DNA of 64,000 bases from Strigamia acuminata (Eukaryota; Arthropoda; Chilopoda; Geophilomorpha; Linotaeniidae). Both the position numbers and the translations under genes were made by a program. The notes below the pieces were generated by a model, which worked only from the letters and a program-made list of their open reading frames with translations, was not told the DNA's origin and ran no database searches. Below are positions 12,030 through 20,173 of this stretch, piece after piece (within the stretch, counting starts at the first letter, position 1; each line of letters opens with the position of its first letter). Location: assembly GCA_949358305.1 (NCBI GenBank), contig OX442315.1:33010427-33074426 (forward strand), given 5' to 3'.

Positions 12030-12639
12030 TGTGGTGACCACGAGGTCACAAAAGTGTTTTAATTAATCATAACTTAATAAATAGTAATTTTAATATTGAT
12101 AGTAAAATGATTGTCAGATTATTGCGGGAAAACTAGCTATACTAGTTTTACCGTTTCTGCGGGACTGACGTGACAACGTCATAGATTTGCATAATTCCCC
12201 GAATTTATGCAAATACGTCATTTCCGGTCCAGCCACTATTTAAACCCGTATCTGACCGGAAACCCCCACTATATAGATACCAGAGCAACATTAGCATCAC
12301 CACCTCACCGTCGGGCCGTTTTACCGGATTGATAGAGGATCGATGCCCGTTGCCAAATTCATCTATAAATCACAGTCACAGATATTTATCGTAGCAATAC
12401 TACGATAGTAATATCTACCGAAGCGAAGCGTTTGCGAACACGTGTTTCGCCAGACGCCATTACCCTAGACAACAGAAACCACGTGTAAGACTGCCGTGCA
12501 GCAACAAATCGTATCCGCCGACAAGGATCCGAGACCACAACATTGTTAAGTATATTTGTATTATATTACAAGTGTGAAATAAAAGGTTATTATTGTAAGA
12601 TATTGTGTAAGTTTATTTACCGGAATCAAGGTTACGACA
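12030..12639 (+). repeat. Element 1 5' LTR
   Basis: 610 bp, beginning TGTGGTGACC and ending TTACGACA. The U3 part holds TGACGT and ACGTCA half-sites, two inverted octamers (ATTTGCAT 12185-12192 and ATGCAAAT 12207-12214), a TTCCGG motif and a TATA box (TATATAG near 12271). AATAAA at 12578-12583 is the likely poly(A) signal. It should act as promoter and polyadenylation region for the element. Confidence 0.93.
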
Positions 12640-12641
12640 CG

Positions 12642-12659
12642 TGGGGGCCTGTCCGGGAT
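12642..12659 (+). other. Element 1 primer-binding site (tRNA-Pro-like)
   Basis: TGGGGGCCTGTCCGGGAT lies two bases after the LTR. It differs by two transitions from the usual tRNA-Pro site of retroelements. Element 2 has the identical 18-mer, so the variant is a fixed property of the lineage rather than an error. Confidence 0.8.
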
Positions 12660-12725
12660 AGTTTTGAACATTCAAACTATTTTAAATAAACATATCTTAC
12701 GGTTTGAACTTTGCAAACTATCGAA

Positions 12726-15266
12726 ATGACGAAAAGCGGGAAAAATCGAAACCCTTCAACCGCAAGCGCCCGAAGAAAAGCCATGGAATCCGCCAAGGCA
12801 AGGGCCGAAGCATTAGCTAGTCCAGCGTTAGAAAAGCAGCCACCGGAGCCGACGAGGGAAAAGACGACTGGAAAGACACCAGTCAACGAAAACCACGCGG
12901 AAAAACCACCCGAGAATGTGCCGACCGGAAAAACGCCGGCTAGTAAAGTACCCGCTAGCAAAAACCCAACCAATAAAACGCCGATAAATCAGCGAATCGA
13001 AGAAGAAGTCGAAGAGGAAGAAGAAGAATCCGAACAAAGTCAGAACGGGTATAACCTATTCGACAATCAGGATAATCGCCAGAGTAATCGTGTCACGATC
13101 ACACACGGTTATAATTCGAAGAAATCCCAGATCGATAGCTGTAAAGAAGCGTACGAACTCGCTCGACTGGAGGGAATCCCTTACAACGAAGAAGGGGACC
13201 CGCTAGCACAGATGAACATGATCATTCGTCTTGCCAAAGAGCGAGCGGAAAAACGAGCCCTTAGAAGAGGTCGAAAAAACGTAAAACGTCAAAAAACGAA
13301 TAACCAAACGACGGACTCCTATGATTCCACCCGAACATCCGACGCCGACGACGAAAGCGAGGCCGATTCCCTCAGCTCGAAAGGAATCAACGTTCAAGGA
13401 TGGGATAGTATAGTGGACGAGCCAGTCGAAATCCAGAACGAATTCCTGGAAGCCTTCCAGCAGGACCGTCGAAATAATAAGGGTCAACAGTCGTGGGCAA
13501 TCGCCCAATCCTTTGCTACGAGAGCTGGCCACACCAGTCAAACCCCAAAGGACCCTAACGCAGAGATGATTAGACTGATAAATCAGCGAAACCACCTCAG
13601 AAACCAGCAAGGACGGAACAGGTTGGCAATGCCAAGCCTCGAAGATATCCAGACGGTACAAGCCAACGTCGAAGCCGCAAACGAGGCGGAAAGAATTAAA
13701 ATACAAGCCGCCAACGAAGTCGACCGAGAAGCCGCAAGACTAAAGACACAACTTTACGGCGGGAGAGGGTCGACCATTTTGATCGGACAGAAGAACGGGG
13801 TCCTAAATGGAACAGCCATAAACGGAATTTTCCCCCCCGGAACACAACTGACCGAGTCGCAGCCAAACTCGACAACACCGACCTTGACCGACCCGAACTC
13901 AACCAACGGTAATTTCCAACGATTTGCGCCCCAAAATGGAGCTACGTCCCCGAACTGTGGGAATCAATACCAAGCCGATCCCATAATGGAAGCTAGATTA
14001 AGAGCACTCGAGGAACGAGCACGCGCCGACTCCCAGGTCAACCAAAATCGAAATCTGAGAAATCGCCCAAGACAAAACGAGAGCCTTCTTCGAAAATATT
14101 CCGCCGATCAATGGGCTTTAGAACAAAAGGACCGAAACATAAAATGGTCACAGTTGCGACTGATGAGATTCGACGGAACCTGGAGGGCCGGCAATAACTT
14201 CTTAGACGAAGTGGCACTCACCATTTCACGACTCGGAGCCGAACCCGACGAGATGGTAACAAAAGGGCTACCCGAAATGTTAATAGGGGAAGCCAGAGCC
14301 TGGTATGTGGAAGCAAAATTAAAAACTTGGGAACAGTTTGTCGTCGCTTTCAACAGTCAGTACGGCGAGACCCAAAAAGAAATTAGACAGAGAGTCAGTC
14401 TCATGCTACAAGCCGCAGGAGAAGAGTTACGAGCCTATTTCCGACGAGCGAAAAGTTTGTTCAACGAGTTGGATACGCCACTCGACGAATATGCGCAAAA
14501 CGTGATTTTCGAAAAGGGGTTAAACGACACCTCAAAGAAAGTACTGAGAGATATGAACGCTCCCACAGCAGATAGTTTCGAACAGCTGCTAAAATTTGTA
14601 AATGACTATCACGAAGAAGTAGACGATCGTTATACGGAAGCCCTGACGCCCGAACAGAGGACACAAACGCAACTCCGCATACAGCGTATCCATGCGAAAA
14701 ATCATGACGCAGGGAGACTGATCCAGTCGCGTAGCTTCCTGAACGGGGAAATCGAGGCCGCACCTCCGAAAAAGGCGAACGATAAAGCCACCTCGAACCC
14801 GATACCGGCTCCAAAAGCTTACAAAGCCAGTACAAACTCCGACGCAACTAATCTCGAAGAAGGGAGGGAAAGTGAAGACAATAACTCCGAGCAAAACTCA
14901 GGAGGGGATACCAGCGATAGCCAACAAGAAGAAGAGACTCTCCACGCTAACATGGGGAAAGAAATCGCCCCAAGCTACCGACCCCGAATGAAGACCGCGA
15001 ATAAAACGGAGCACCACAATCCAAAAAGCGACAAACCCTACGAGAAAAAAGAGTTCGTGAGACGACCGTACCCGAAAACAGATAACTCCACCACAAAACC
15101 TTGTAATTATTGTAACGAGGTGGGACACTGGAGAAGAGATTGTCCAAAACGAAAGAAGAGGAAAGAAGAGAAGGAAGCCGCCAAAAACGACGCATTGTTA
15201 GAAAAGCTAACAGCCAAATTCGAAGAACTGACAAAAAACTGGTTAAAGCAGACAGAGAAAAAATAA
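12726..15266 (+). CDS. gag: Element 1 Gag
   Basis: 846 codons from the first ATG (12726) to TAA 15264-15266; the open frame begins slightly earlier at a non-ATG codon. Gag forms the particle that packages element RNA. The N-terminal half is highly charged (poly-Glu around residue 100, Lys/Arg-rich stretches). A Retrotrans_gag-type domain lies at about residues 460-630 (RFDGTWRAGNNFLDEV, then ARAWYVE and FNSQYGE). A single C2HC zinc knuckle, CNYCNEVGHWRRDC, at about 793-806 should bind RNA. The last 12 codons overlap the frameshift site. Element 2 Gag shares the domain order but has a far longer charged N-terminus. Confidence 0.93.
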   Translation: MTKSGKNRNPSTASARRKAMESAKARAEALASPALEKQPPEPTREKTTGKTPVNENHAEKPPENVPTGKTPASKVPASKNPTNKTPINQRIEEEVEEEEEESEQSQNGYNLFDNQDNRQSNRVTITHGYNSKKSQIDSCKEAYELARLEGIPYNEEGDPLAQMNMIIRLAKERAEKRALRRGRKNVKRQKTNNQTTDSYDSTRTSDADDESEADSLSSKGINVQGWDSIVDEPVEIQNEFLEAFQQDRRNNKGQQSWAIAQSFATRAGHTSQTPKDPNAEMIRLINQRNHLRNQQGRNRLAMPSLEDIQTVQANVEAANEAERIKIQAANEVDREAARLKTQLYGGRGSTILIGQKNGVLNGTAINGIFPPGTQLTESQPNSTTPTLTDPNSTNGNFQRFAPQNGATSPNCGNQYQADPIMEARLRALEERARADSQVNQNRNLRNRPRQNESLLRKYSADQWALEQKDRNIKWSQLRLMRFDGTWRAGNNFLDEVALTISRLGAEPDEMVTKGLPEMLIGEARAWYVEAKLKTWEQFVVAFNSQYGETQKEIRQRVSLMLQAAGEELRAYFRRAKSLFNELDTPLDEYAQNVIFEKGLNDTSKKVLRDMNAPTADSFEQLLKFVNDYHEEVDDRYTEALTPEQRTQTQLRIQRIHAKNHDAGRLIQSRSFLNGEIEAAPPKKANDKATSNPIPAPKAYKASTNSDATNLEEGRESEDNNSEQNSGGDTSDSQQEEETLHANMGKEIAPSYRPRMKTANKTEHHNPKSDKPYEKKEFVRRPYPKTDNSTTKPCNYCNEVGHWRRDCPKRKKRKEEKEAAKNDALLEKLTAKFEELTKNWLKQTEKK

Positions 15267-15279
15267 TAAATCTGTCTGC
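15233..15279 (+). promoter_or_regulatory. Element 1 gag-pol -1 frameshift signal
   Basis: The slippery heptamer A AAA AAC (15233-15239) is in the correct gag phase. An 8-nt spacer (15240-15247) leads to a perfect 9-bp stem, GCAGACAGA (15248-15256) with TCTGTCTGC (15271-15279). The 14-nt loop contains the gag stop TAA TAA. Slipping back one base enters the pol frame, which is open from here to 19567. This matches the classic design of retroviral -1 frameshift sites. Pseudoknot formation is not assessed. Confidence 0.88.
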
Positions 15280-18200
15280 ACGCCCGGAAGACCAAACCCC
15301 AAAATTTACCACGAATACGACAATTAACCAGGCAATTAACGAAGTAATTACGGAAGAAGTAGTCAAATTAAAACTCGAATTAAAAGAGAAAAAATCGAAA
15401 GAAATTGAAACGAATAATAAAGAAATTAGCGACTCAAGTTCGGAAGACGAATTAAAAGCCAAATGGATAAACACCAATTGGTTAGAAAAACAAATAAAAG
15501 AATTACAGAAAAAGGTCGTTTATTTCACTACGGCTTACTTCACCACAGAAAAACGCGAATATAGTGGCCCAACCACTAATACGGCGGACGGCGAAAAAAT
15601 AGCCGAAACATTCCAAGAATTACCTCACGCCTACGAGGAGGCCCCACCTCGAAAGAAACGCATTTTACATTGTAATTTGGCTAAAGAGCGGAAGGACTCA
15701 CTCGCAATGTTAACAATCAAGTTTAACGACAAAAAATTCATCGGTTTGTTGGATTCGGGAGCCGACCGGTCCTTTATCTCTTCAGATCTATACGAGTCGT
15801 TGGACAAAAAACAACGCGACAAACTACGGGGAATAAGCGAAAATGTGGCCGTAAAAACCGCTGCTGGAGAAGTGCGTCCAGTAGGAGTACTGACAACAAA
15901 AGTCATATGGGAGGGAGGCGTAATAACCCATCCTTTCATCGTTTTACCAACCTACGACACGGTCCTACTCTTGGGTATGGACATCATGGCCATAATGGAG
16001 ATCCAGCCCAACCCCATAACGAGGTCCTGGAACTATATCGATAAACGCGAGGACCCCCGACTAATGACAGTACCTACCGAACTCCTAGATTCGAACGACG
16101 AAGAGGACGAATGGAAAGGCGGAAATTTGAAGCAATTCGTACAAGATTACGATTTCAAATCTTTTAACGCCCGACTCCAAGAAGGAAATTTGGCTCACAA
16201 TTTGGCCATGGACGCGAACCTAGGAGAAACCCAGACTAAATTACTTGAAGAAATGCTACAAAAACATCGAAAAATCCTGACTAAAGAACCGGGAAAGACA
16301 AATTACGTAAAACACGAAATAGAATTAAGTACGGATAAGCCAGTACGAGTTCCATTCAAGGGCATGAACCCCCAAAAACGCGAAATCGTCAAGACGATCT
16401 GTCAAGACTTACTGGACAAGGGGATAGTGTCCGAGGCATTAGGAGAATATGCGATGAGAATCGTGCTCGTCATGCGTGCAGGATCGGAACCCAGACTGTG
16501 CATCGATTATCGACCTCTAAACGCCATTACCGTTATTGACCCCGTCCAGATGCCATCAATCGAAGCCATTCTTCGAGAATTAGCCCCATTTAATTGGGTA
16601 ACAACGATGGATCTGTCGAAAGGATATTGGCAGGTCGAACTCCGTGCCGAAGACAAAGAAAAAACCGCTTTCTGGTCCCCGATGGGCAGGTTAATGTTTA
16701 ATGTCATGCCATTTGGCCTAGTAAATGCCCCGGCAACATTTCAACGTTTAATCGAAAAAGTTTTGGGCGACGCGCTACATAAATACGCCTGGGCGTATCT
16801 GGACGATATTATTATTGTCTCCCAGACTTTTGACGAACACATCAGACATATCGACGAAGTAATACGTCGTTTAGCAGAAGCCGGACTCCACATACACCCC
16901 GGAAAGAGCCAGTTTTGCCGAAAAGAACTTGCGTTTCTTGGATACAAAGTTGGAGTCAATGGCTTATCCATAGACCCAAAGAAAGTACGAGCAATCACCA
17001 ATTTTCCGGCTCCTACGGACGTGAAAGGAGTACAACGTTTTTTAGGAATGGTAAATTTCTTCGGCCGACTCCTACCACATTTAGCGGAAGTCGCGGCCCC
17101 AATCACCGATCTTTTAAAGACTGTCCAGAAAATAAATCCAAAGGAGGACCCGCCGAAAGACCCCGAAATCAAATTTAACTGGACCAGCCATTGCGAAGCA
17201 GCGTTTGACAAAATCAAACAAATGCTAATCGACACCAAAACCATCCCTCTCCCCGACTTGAATCGCGAATTTATCTTACATACGGATGCGAGTAAAATCG
17301 GATTGGGGGCTGCGTTGATGCAAATGCACGAAATCGACGGCCTACATCAAGAAGTACCCACGATCTTTATCAGCCGGAAAATTCAAGCCGCCGAGAAAAA
17401 TTACTCAGCGACAGAGCTCGAATGCTTGGCAATCGTATGGGCAGTTCGTAAATTCAGGCCTTACCTCGAGTTTACAAAATTTACCGTCCAGACCGACCAT
17501 CAGGCTTTAAGGTGGTTCATGGGCCTGAAAGAACCTTCGGGCCGGATGGCTCGATGGCAATTAGAGCTCATGGCTTACGACTTACAAATCGAGTACAAGC
17601 CAGGGAAGTATAACACAGTCGCCGACGCGCTCTCTAGAGCTCCCGCCTCAGAACCCGACGAGCCAGACGACGACGGCGACGACGATTCTCGGATAGCTTA
17701 CTGTCCCACCCCGATCAGGAAGTGGGAATTCAGAAAACAGAATGAACTGCCGAAAGAAAAGTTGGAATCTTCCGATGAAAAATACGTCGGATATTGGATG
17801 AGGGCATATCAATCGGCAAAAGATGCCAGACCAAATTACGACTTATCCATCGAACCCAGAGTCTCGGATAAATTTGTGCGAGCTTTCGTTACACACGTGA
17901 GTAAAGGCACGAACTGTGTCCCACCTACTCGCGAGGAACTCGTCGAAGCTCAGAAGAACGACACCGCCTTCTGTAAAAGGTTCTATGACTACTTGACCAA
18001 CGAGACTTTCCCTGGCGACGTCTACAGCAGAGAATCCAGAGAAGAGTTCAAAATTAAGGCTTCCGCTTATCTGATAGACGATGGCCTACTTTTAAAGTAC
18101 CATCCGAACTTTCGGGACGACTTGACAGAGTCAGGGAGTTCAATTAAAGTCGTAATTCCGAGAAAAGTTCGAACACAAATTCTGTGGATGGTACACGGCC

Positions 18201-19567
18201 ACCCTCTAGCCGGACACGCCGGCGTGGCAAGGACTCTCTACCGGGCCAGTCAACTGTACTATTGGCCCGAAATGAGAAGGGACATCGTACGATTCATACG
18301 ACACTGTCCACGATGCCAAGCCTGCAAGCCTCGGAATAAGGCTAACTACGAGAATTTATCACTTGGACCGTTCGCCCCTTTTGATTGTTGGAGCGTAGAC
18401 CTTATGGGTCCTAAGATAACAAGTGCAAATAGCCACAAATACATACTCGTGATCATGGATGTCGCAACAGGATGGCCAGAGTTGTATCCGATGGCCCACC
18501 CGACTAAGCAGAAAATAATCCAGTGCCTCTACGAAGTCGCGTTACATTTTGGCTTCCCGCGAAAATTAATTTCCGATAATGGCCCACAATTCGCATCAAG
18601 GTTATACAAGGATTTCTGCAATCAATTCGACATTCAACCATCATTTACTTCAACGTATAACCCACGGGCTAATCCCGTGGAGCGACTCAACCGCGACATA
18701 AAATATGCGCTTGCTATTTTCACAGACGTACATTCCAAGTGGGACGAGTTCCTTAAAGAAATAGCATTTAGCATCCGAACGACCATTTCGAGAAACCGCG
18801 GCTTTTCCCCGGCTTATCTCAACTTCGCTCGAGAGCTACGAGTGCCCTGGGATCCACGCATCCCAGAAGGAATTCGAAAAGTCGATCCAAAAAATCCTCA
18901 CATTTACGTACATCAATTAGAACAAGCAATTTCGGCAACCTACCAACATATGATGTCACATGTGTTTGACATGCGCGAACGAGTGAAAAAGTCTGAAAAG
19001 AACACACAATTTTGTAATTTCAAAATCAACGATCTCGTATGGAAGGACACTCACATTTTATCCAGTGCAGATAAAGGGATTCATGCCGGCTTAGCCGACA
19101 AACGAGACGGCCCATACGTAATTACCAAGGCCCACGGCGGGAACGCATTTTCTCTGCAACGTTTGGCCGATAATGTAAATTTTCGATCAATCCACGCTCG
19201 AGAACTGACGCCTTACTTGCCGGAATTTCCACAAGAAGAATGGGCCGAGGACCAAACGCAGCCATCTCCATCGCCCACAATACGAGATATGTTCGACGAC
19301 ATCGCCACTGTTTCAGACTTGAACGAAAATACGACTCACGCAACTCCAGACAGCGCCGAACTAACTAGCGCCCCAGATGGAAATTTAGGAGGGGAGGAAG
19401 CAGCAGTTAACGAAGAAACTCCTAAAACTCCTGAAAAAGAAAAAGAGATTACTAAAAGATCCACACGATCGAGAAGTAAAATACCGAAACCTATAACACG
19501 ACAAAGTACAAGAAAAAAGGCACCAAACCCGTTTATAAAGGACGGTAAAATCACCGGGAGGACATGA
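15233..19567 (+). CDS. pol: Element 1 Pol: protease, RT, RNase H, integrase
   Basis: About 1444 residues read in the -1 frame after gag. The aspartic protease has LLDSGADRSFIS (D codon near 15751). The reverse transcriptase has LCIDYRPLNAITV (near 16500) and the YLDD active site (near 16796-16807). RNase H starts at LHTDASKIGLGAAL (near 17285). The integrase has an HHCC zinc finger ending CPRCQAC (near 18306) and the D,D,E residues in SVDLMGP, ISDNGPQF and NPVERLN. A GPY/F-like module (RDGPYVI) follows, then an acidic tail ending NPFIKDGKITG. No frame damage is seen. There is no own ATG at the start, consistent with Gag-Pol fusion. Confidence 0.95.
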   Translation, partial: KKLVKADREKIINLSARPEDQTPKFTTNTTINQAINEVITEEVVKLKLELKEKKSKEIETNNKEISDSSSEDELKAKWINTNWLEKQIKELQKKVVYFTTAYFTTEKREYSGPTTNTADGEKIAETFQELPHAYEEAPPRKKRILHCNLAKERKDSLAMLTIKFNDKKFIGLLDSGADRSFISSDLYESLDKKQRDKLRGISENVAVKTAAGEVRPVGVLTTKVIWEGGVITHPFIVLPTYDTVLLLGMDIMAIMEIQPNPITRSWNYIDKREDPRLMTVPTELLDSNDEEDEWKGGNLKQFVQDYDFKSFNARLQEGNLAHNLAMDANLGETQTKLLEEMLQKHRKILTKEPGKTNYVKHEIELSTDKPVRVPFKGMNPQKREIVKTICQDLLDKGIVSEALGEYAMRIVLVMRAGSEPRLCIDYRPLNAITVIDPVQMPSIEAILRELAPFNWVTTMDLSKGYWQVELRAEDKEKTAFWSPMGRLMFNVMPFGLVNAPATFQRLIEKVLGDALHKYAWAYLDDIIIVSQTFDEHIRHIDEVIRRLAEAGLHIHPGKSQFCRKELAFLGYKVGVNGLSIDPKKVRAITNFPAPTDVKGVQRFLGMVNFFGRLLPHLAEVAAPITDLLKTVQKINPKEDPPKDPEIKFNWTSHCEAAFDKIKQMLIDTKTIPLPDLNREFILHTDASKIGLGAALMQMHEIDGLHQEVPTIFISRKIQAAEKNYSATELECLAIVWAVRKFRPYLEFTKFTVQTDHQALRWFMGLKEPSGRMARWQLELMAYDLQIEYKPGKYNTVADALSRAPASEPDEPDDDGDDDSRIAYCPTPIRKWEFRKQNELPKEKLESSDEKYVGYWMRAYQSAKDARPNYDLSIEPRVSDKFVRAFVTHVSKGTNCVPPTREELVEAQKNDTAFCKRFYDYLTNETFPGDVYSRESREEFKIKASAYLIDDGLLLKYHPNFRDDLTESGSSIKVVIPRKVRTQILWMVHGHPLAGHAGVARTLYRASQLYYWPEMRRDIVRFIRHCPRCQACKPRNKANYENLSLGPFAPFDCWSVDLMGPKITSANSHKYILVIMDVATGWPELYPMAHPTKQKIIQCLYEVALHFGFPRKLISDNGPQFASRLYKDFCNQFDIQPSFTSTYNPRANPVERLNRDIKYALAIFTDVHSKWDEFLKEIAFSIRTTISRNRGFSPAYLNFARELRVPWDPRIPEGIRKVDPKNPHIYVHQLEQAISATYQHMMSHVFDMRERVKKSEKNTQFCNFKINDLVWKDTHILSSADKGIHAGLADKRDGPYVITKAHGGNAFSLQRLADNVNFRSIHARELTPYLPEFPQEEWAEDQTQPSPSPTIRDMFDDIATVSDLNENTTHATPDSAELTSAPDGNLGGEEAAVNEETPKTPEKEKEITKRSTRSRSKIPKPITRQSTRKKAPNPFIKDGKITGRT

Positions 19568-19813
19568 TAAAGCAAGAAAAATCCAAAATGGTTGGCATAA
19601 CCAATCAAAAGCGATAAAACAATATGACGTAATTACCCCGACCTCCTAGGGACAAAAACAATCACAAGGAGACTCCAACAATCAACTACGTATTACATAC
19701 GAAAGCCAATCAAGATACTTAACCTCGACTACCCTTTCAACTTTGCACTCCGCGTTCTGTCACGACGACAACAGGTGCTTGACAAAAATCGCAACCAACA
19801 AATCGAATCAAAA

Positions 19814-19957
19814 ATGCGAAGAAACTGGAAGCAATCACCCGACAACGAAGAGGAAGAAATGGATCGGGACCCAAGCGAAGACGAATGGAACGATCCCGCA
19901 AGATGGGACGAGGTTGAACCGGAAGAAAATCGGGAAAAGCCCGATGGAAACGAAAAG
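19814..19957 (+). CDS. Element 1 ORF3, exon 1
   Basis: 48 codons from ATG 19814 to a GTAAAA donor at 19958, phase 0. The product is very acidic (EEEEMDRDPSEDEWNDP). It joins in frame to the acceptor ending at 20173. Element 2 has the equivalent exon at 40436-40552: also acidic, also ending in phase 0, with an ENWDEQ segment similar to DEWNDP. The parallel between the two elements is the main support, since the exon is short. Confidence 0.75.
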
Positions 19958-20173
19958 GTAAAAATAACAAAGAATTTAATTTGTGGCTAAACCACGAAAA
20001 TACGTGAAACAAGATTCATAAAAGAAAACATCTTTATGTCAACAAACGAAAAATGACACGAGCCATTATTTAAAATTCAACACGTGTAAAAAGCACATGG
20101 TCGACCATGGCGCCATCTTGAATCCAAATTCGGAATTTAACAAAAATCTAATTTTTATGTATTCATTCCTCAG
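19958..20173 (+). other. Element 1 ORF3 intron
   Basis: 216-bp GT-AG intron (GTAAAA donor; CATTCCTCAG acceptor) between the two ORF3 exons. It is AT-rich compared with the flanking coding sequence, and its removal keeps the frame. The equivalent intron in Element 2 is 560 bp. An intron kept in the genomic copy requires that full-length unspliced RNA is the retrotransposed form. Confidence 0.72.

Noticed and set aside
13203-13706. Long minus-strand frames opposite gag and pol of Element 1
   Set aside because: Shadows of biased codon use in the sense frame; no domains.
15140-15232. Open pol frame upstream of the slippery site, with an apparent start at 15140
   Set aside because: It overlaps gag out of frame; the in-phase A AAA AAC and stem make Gag-Pol fusion the better explanation.
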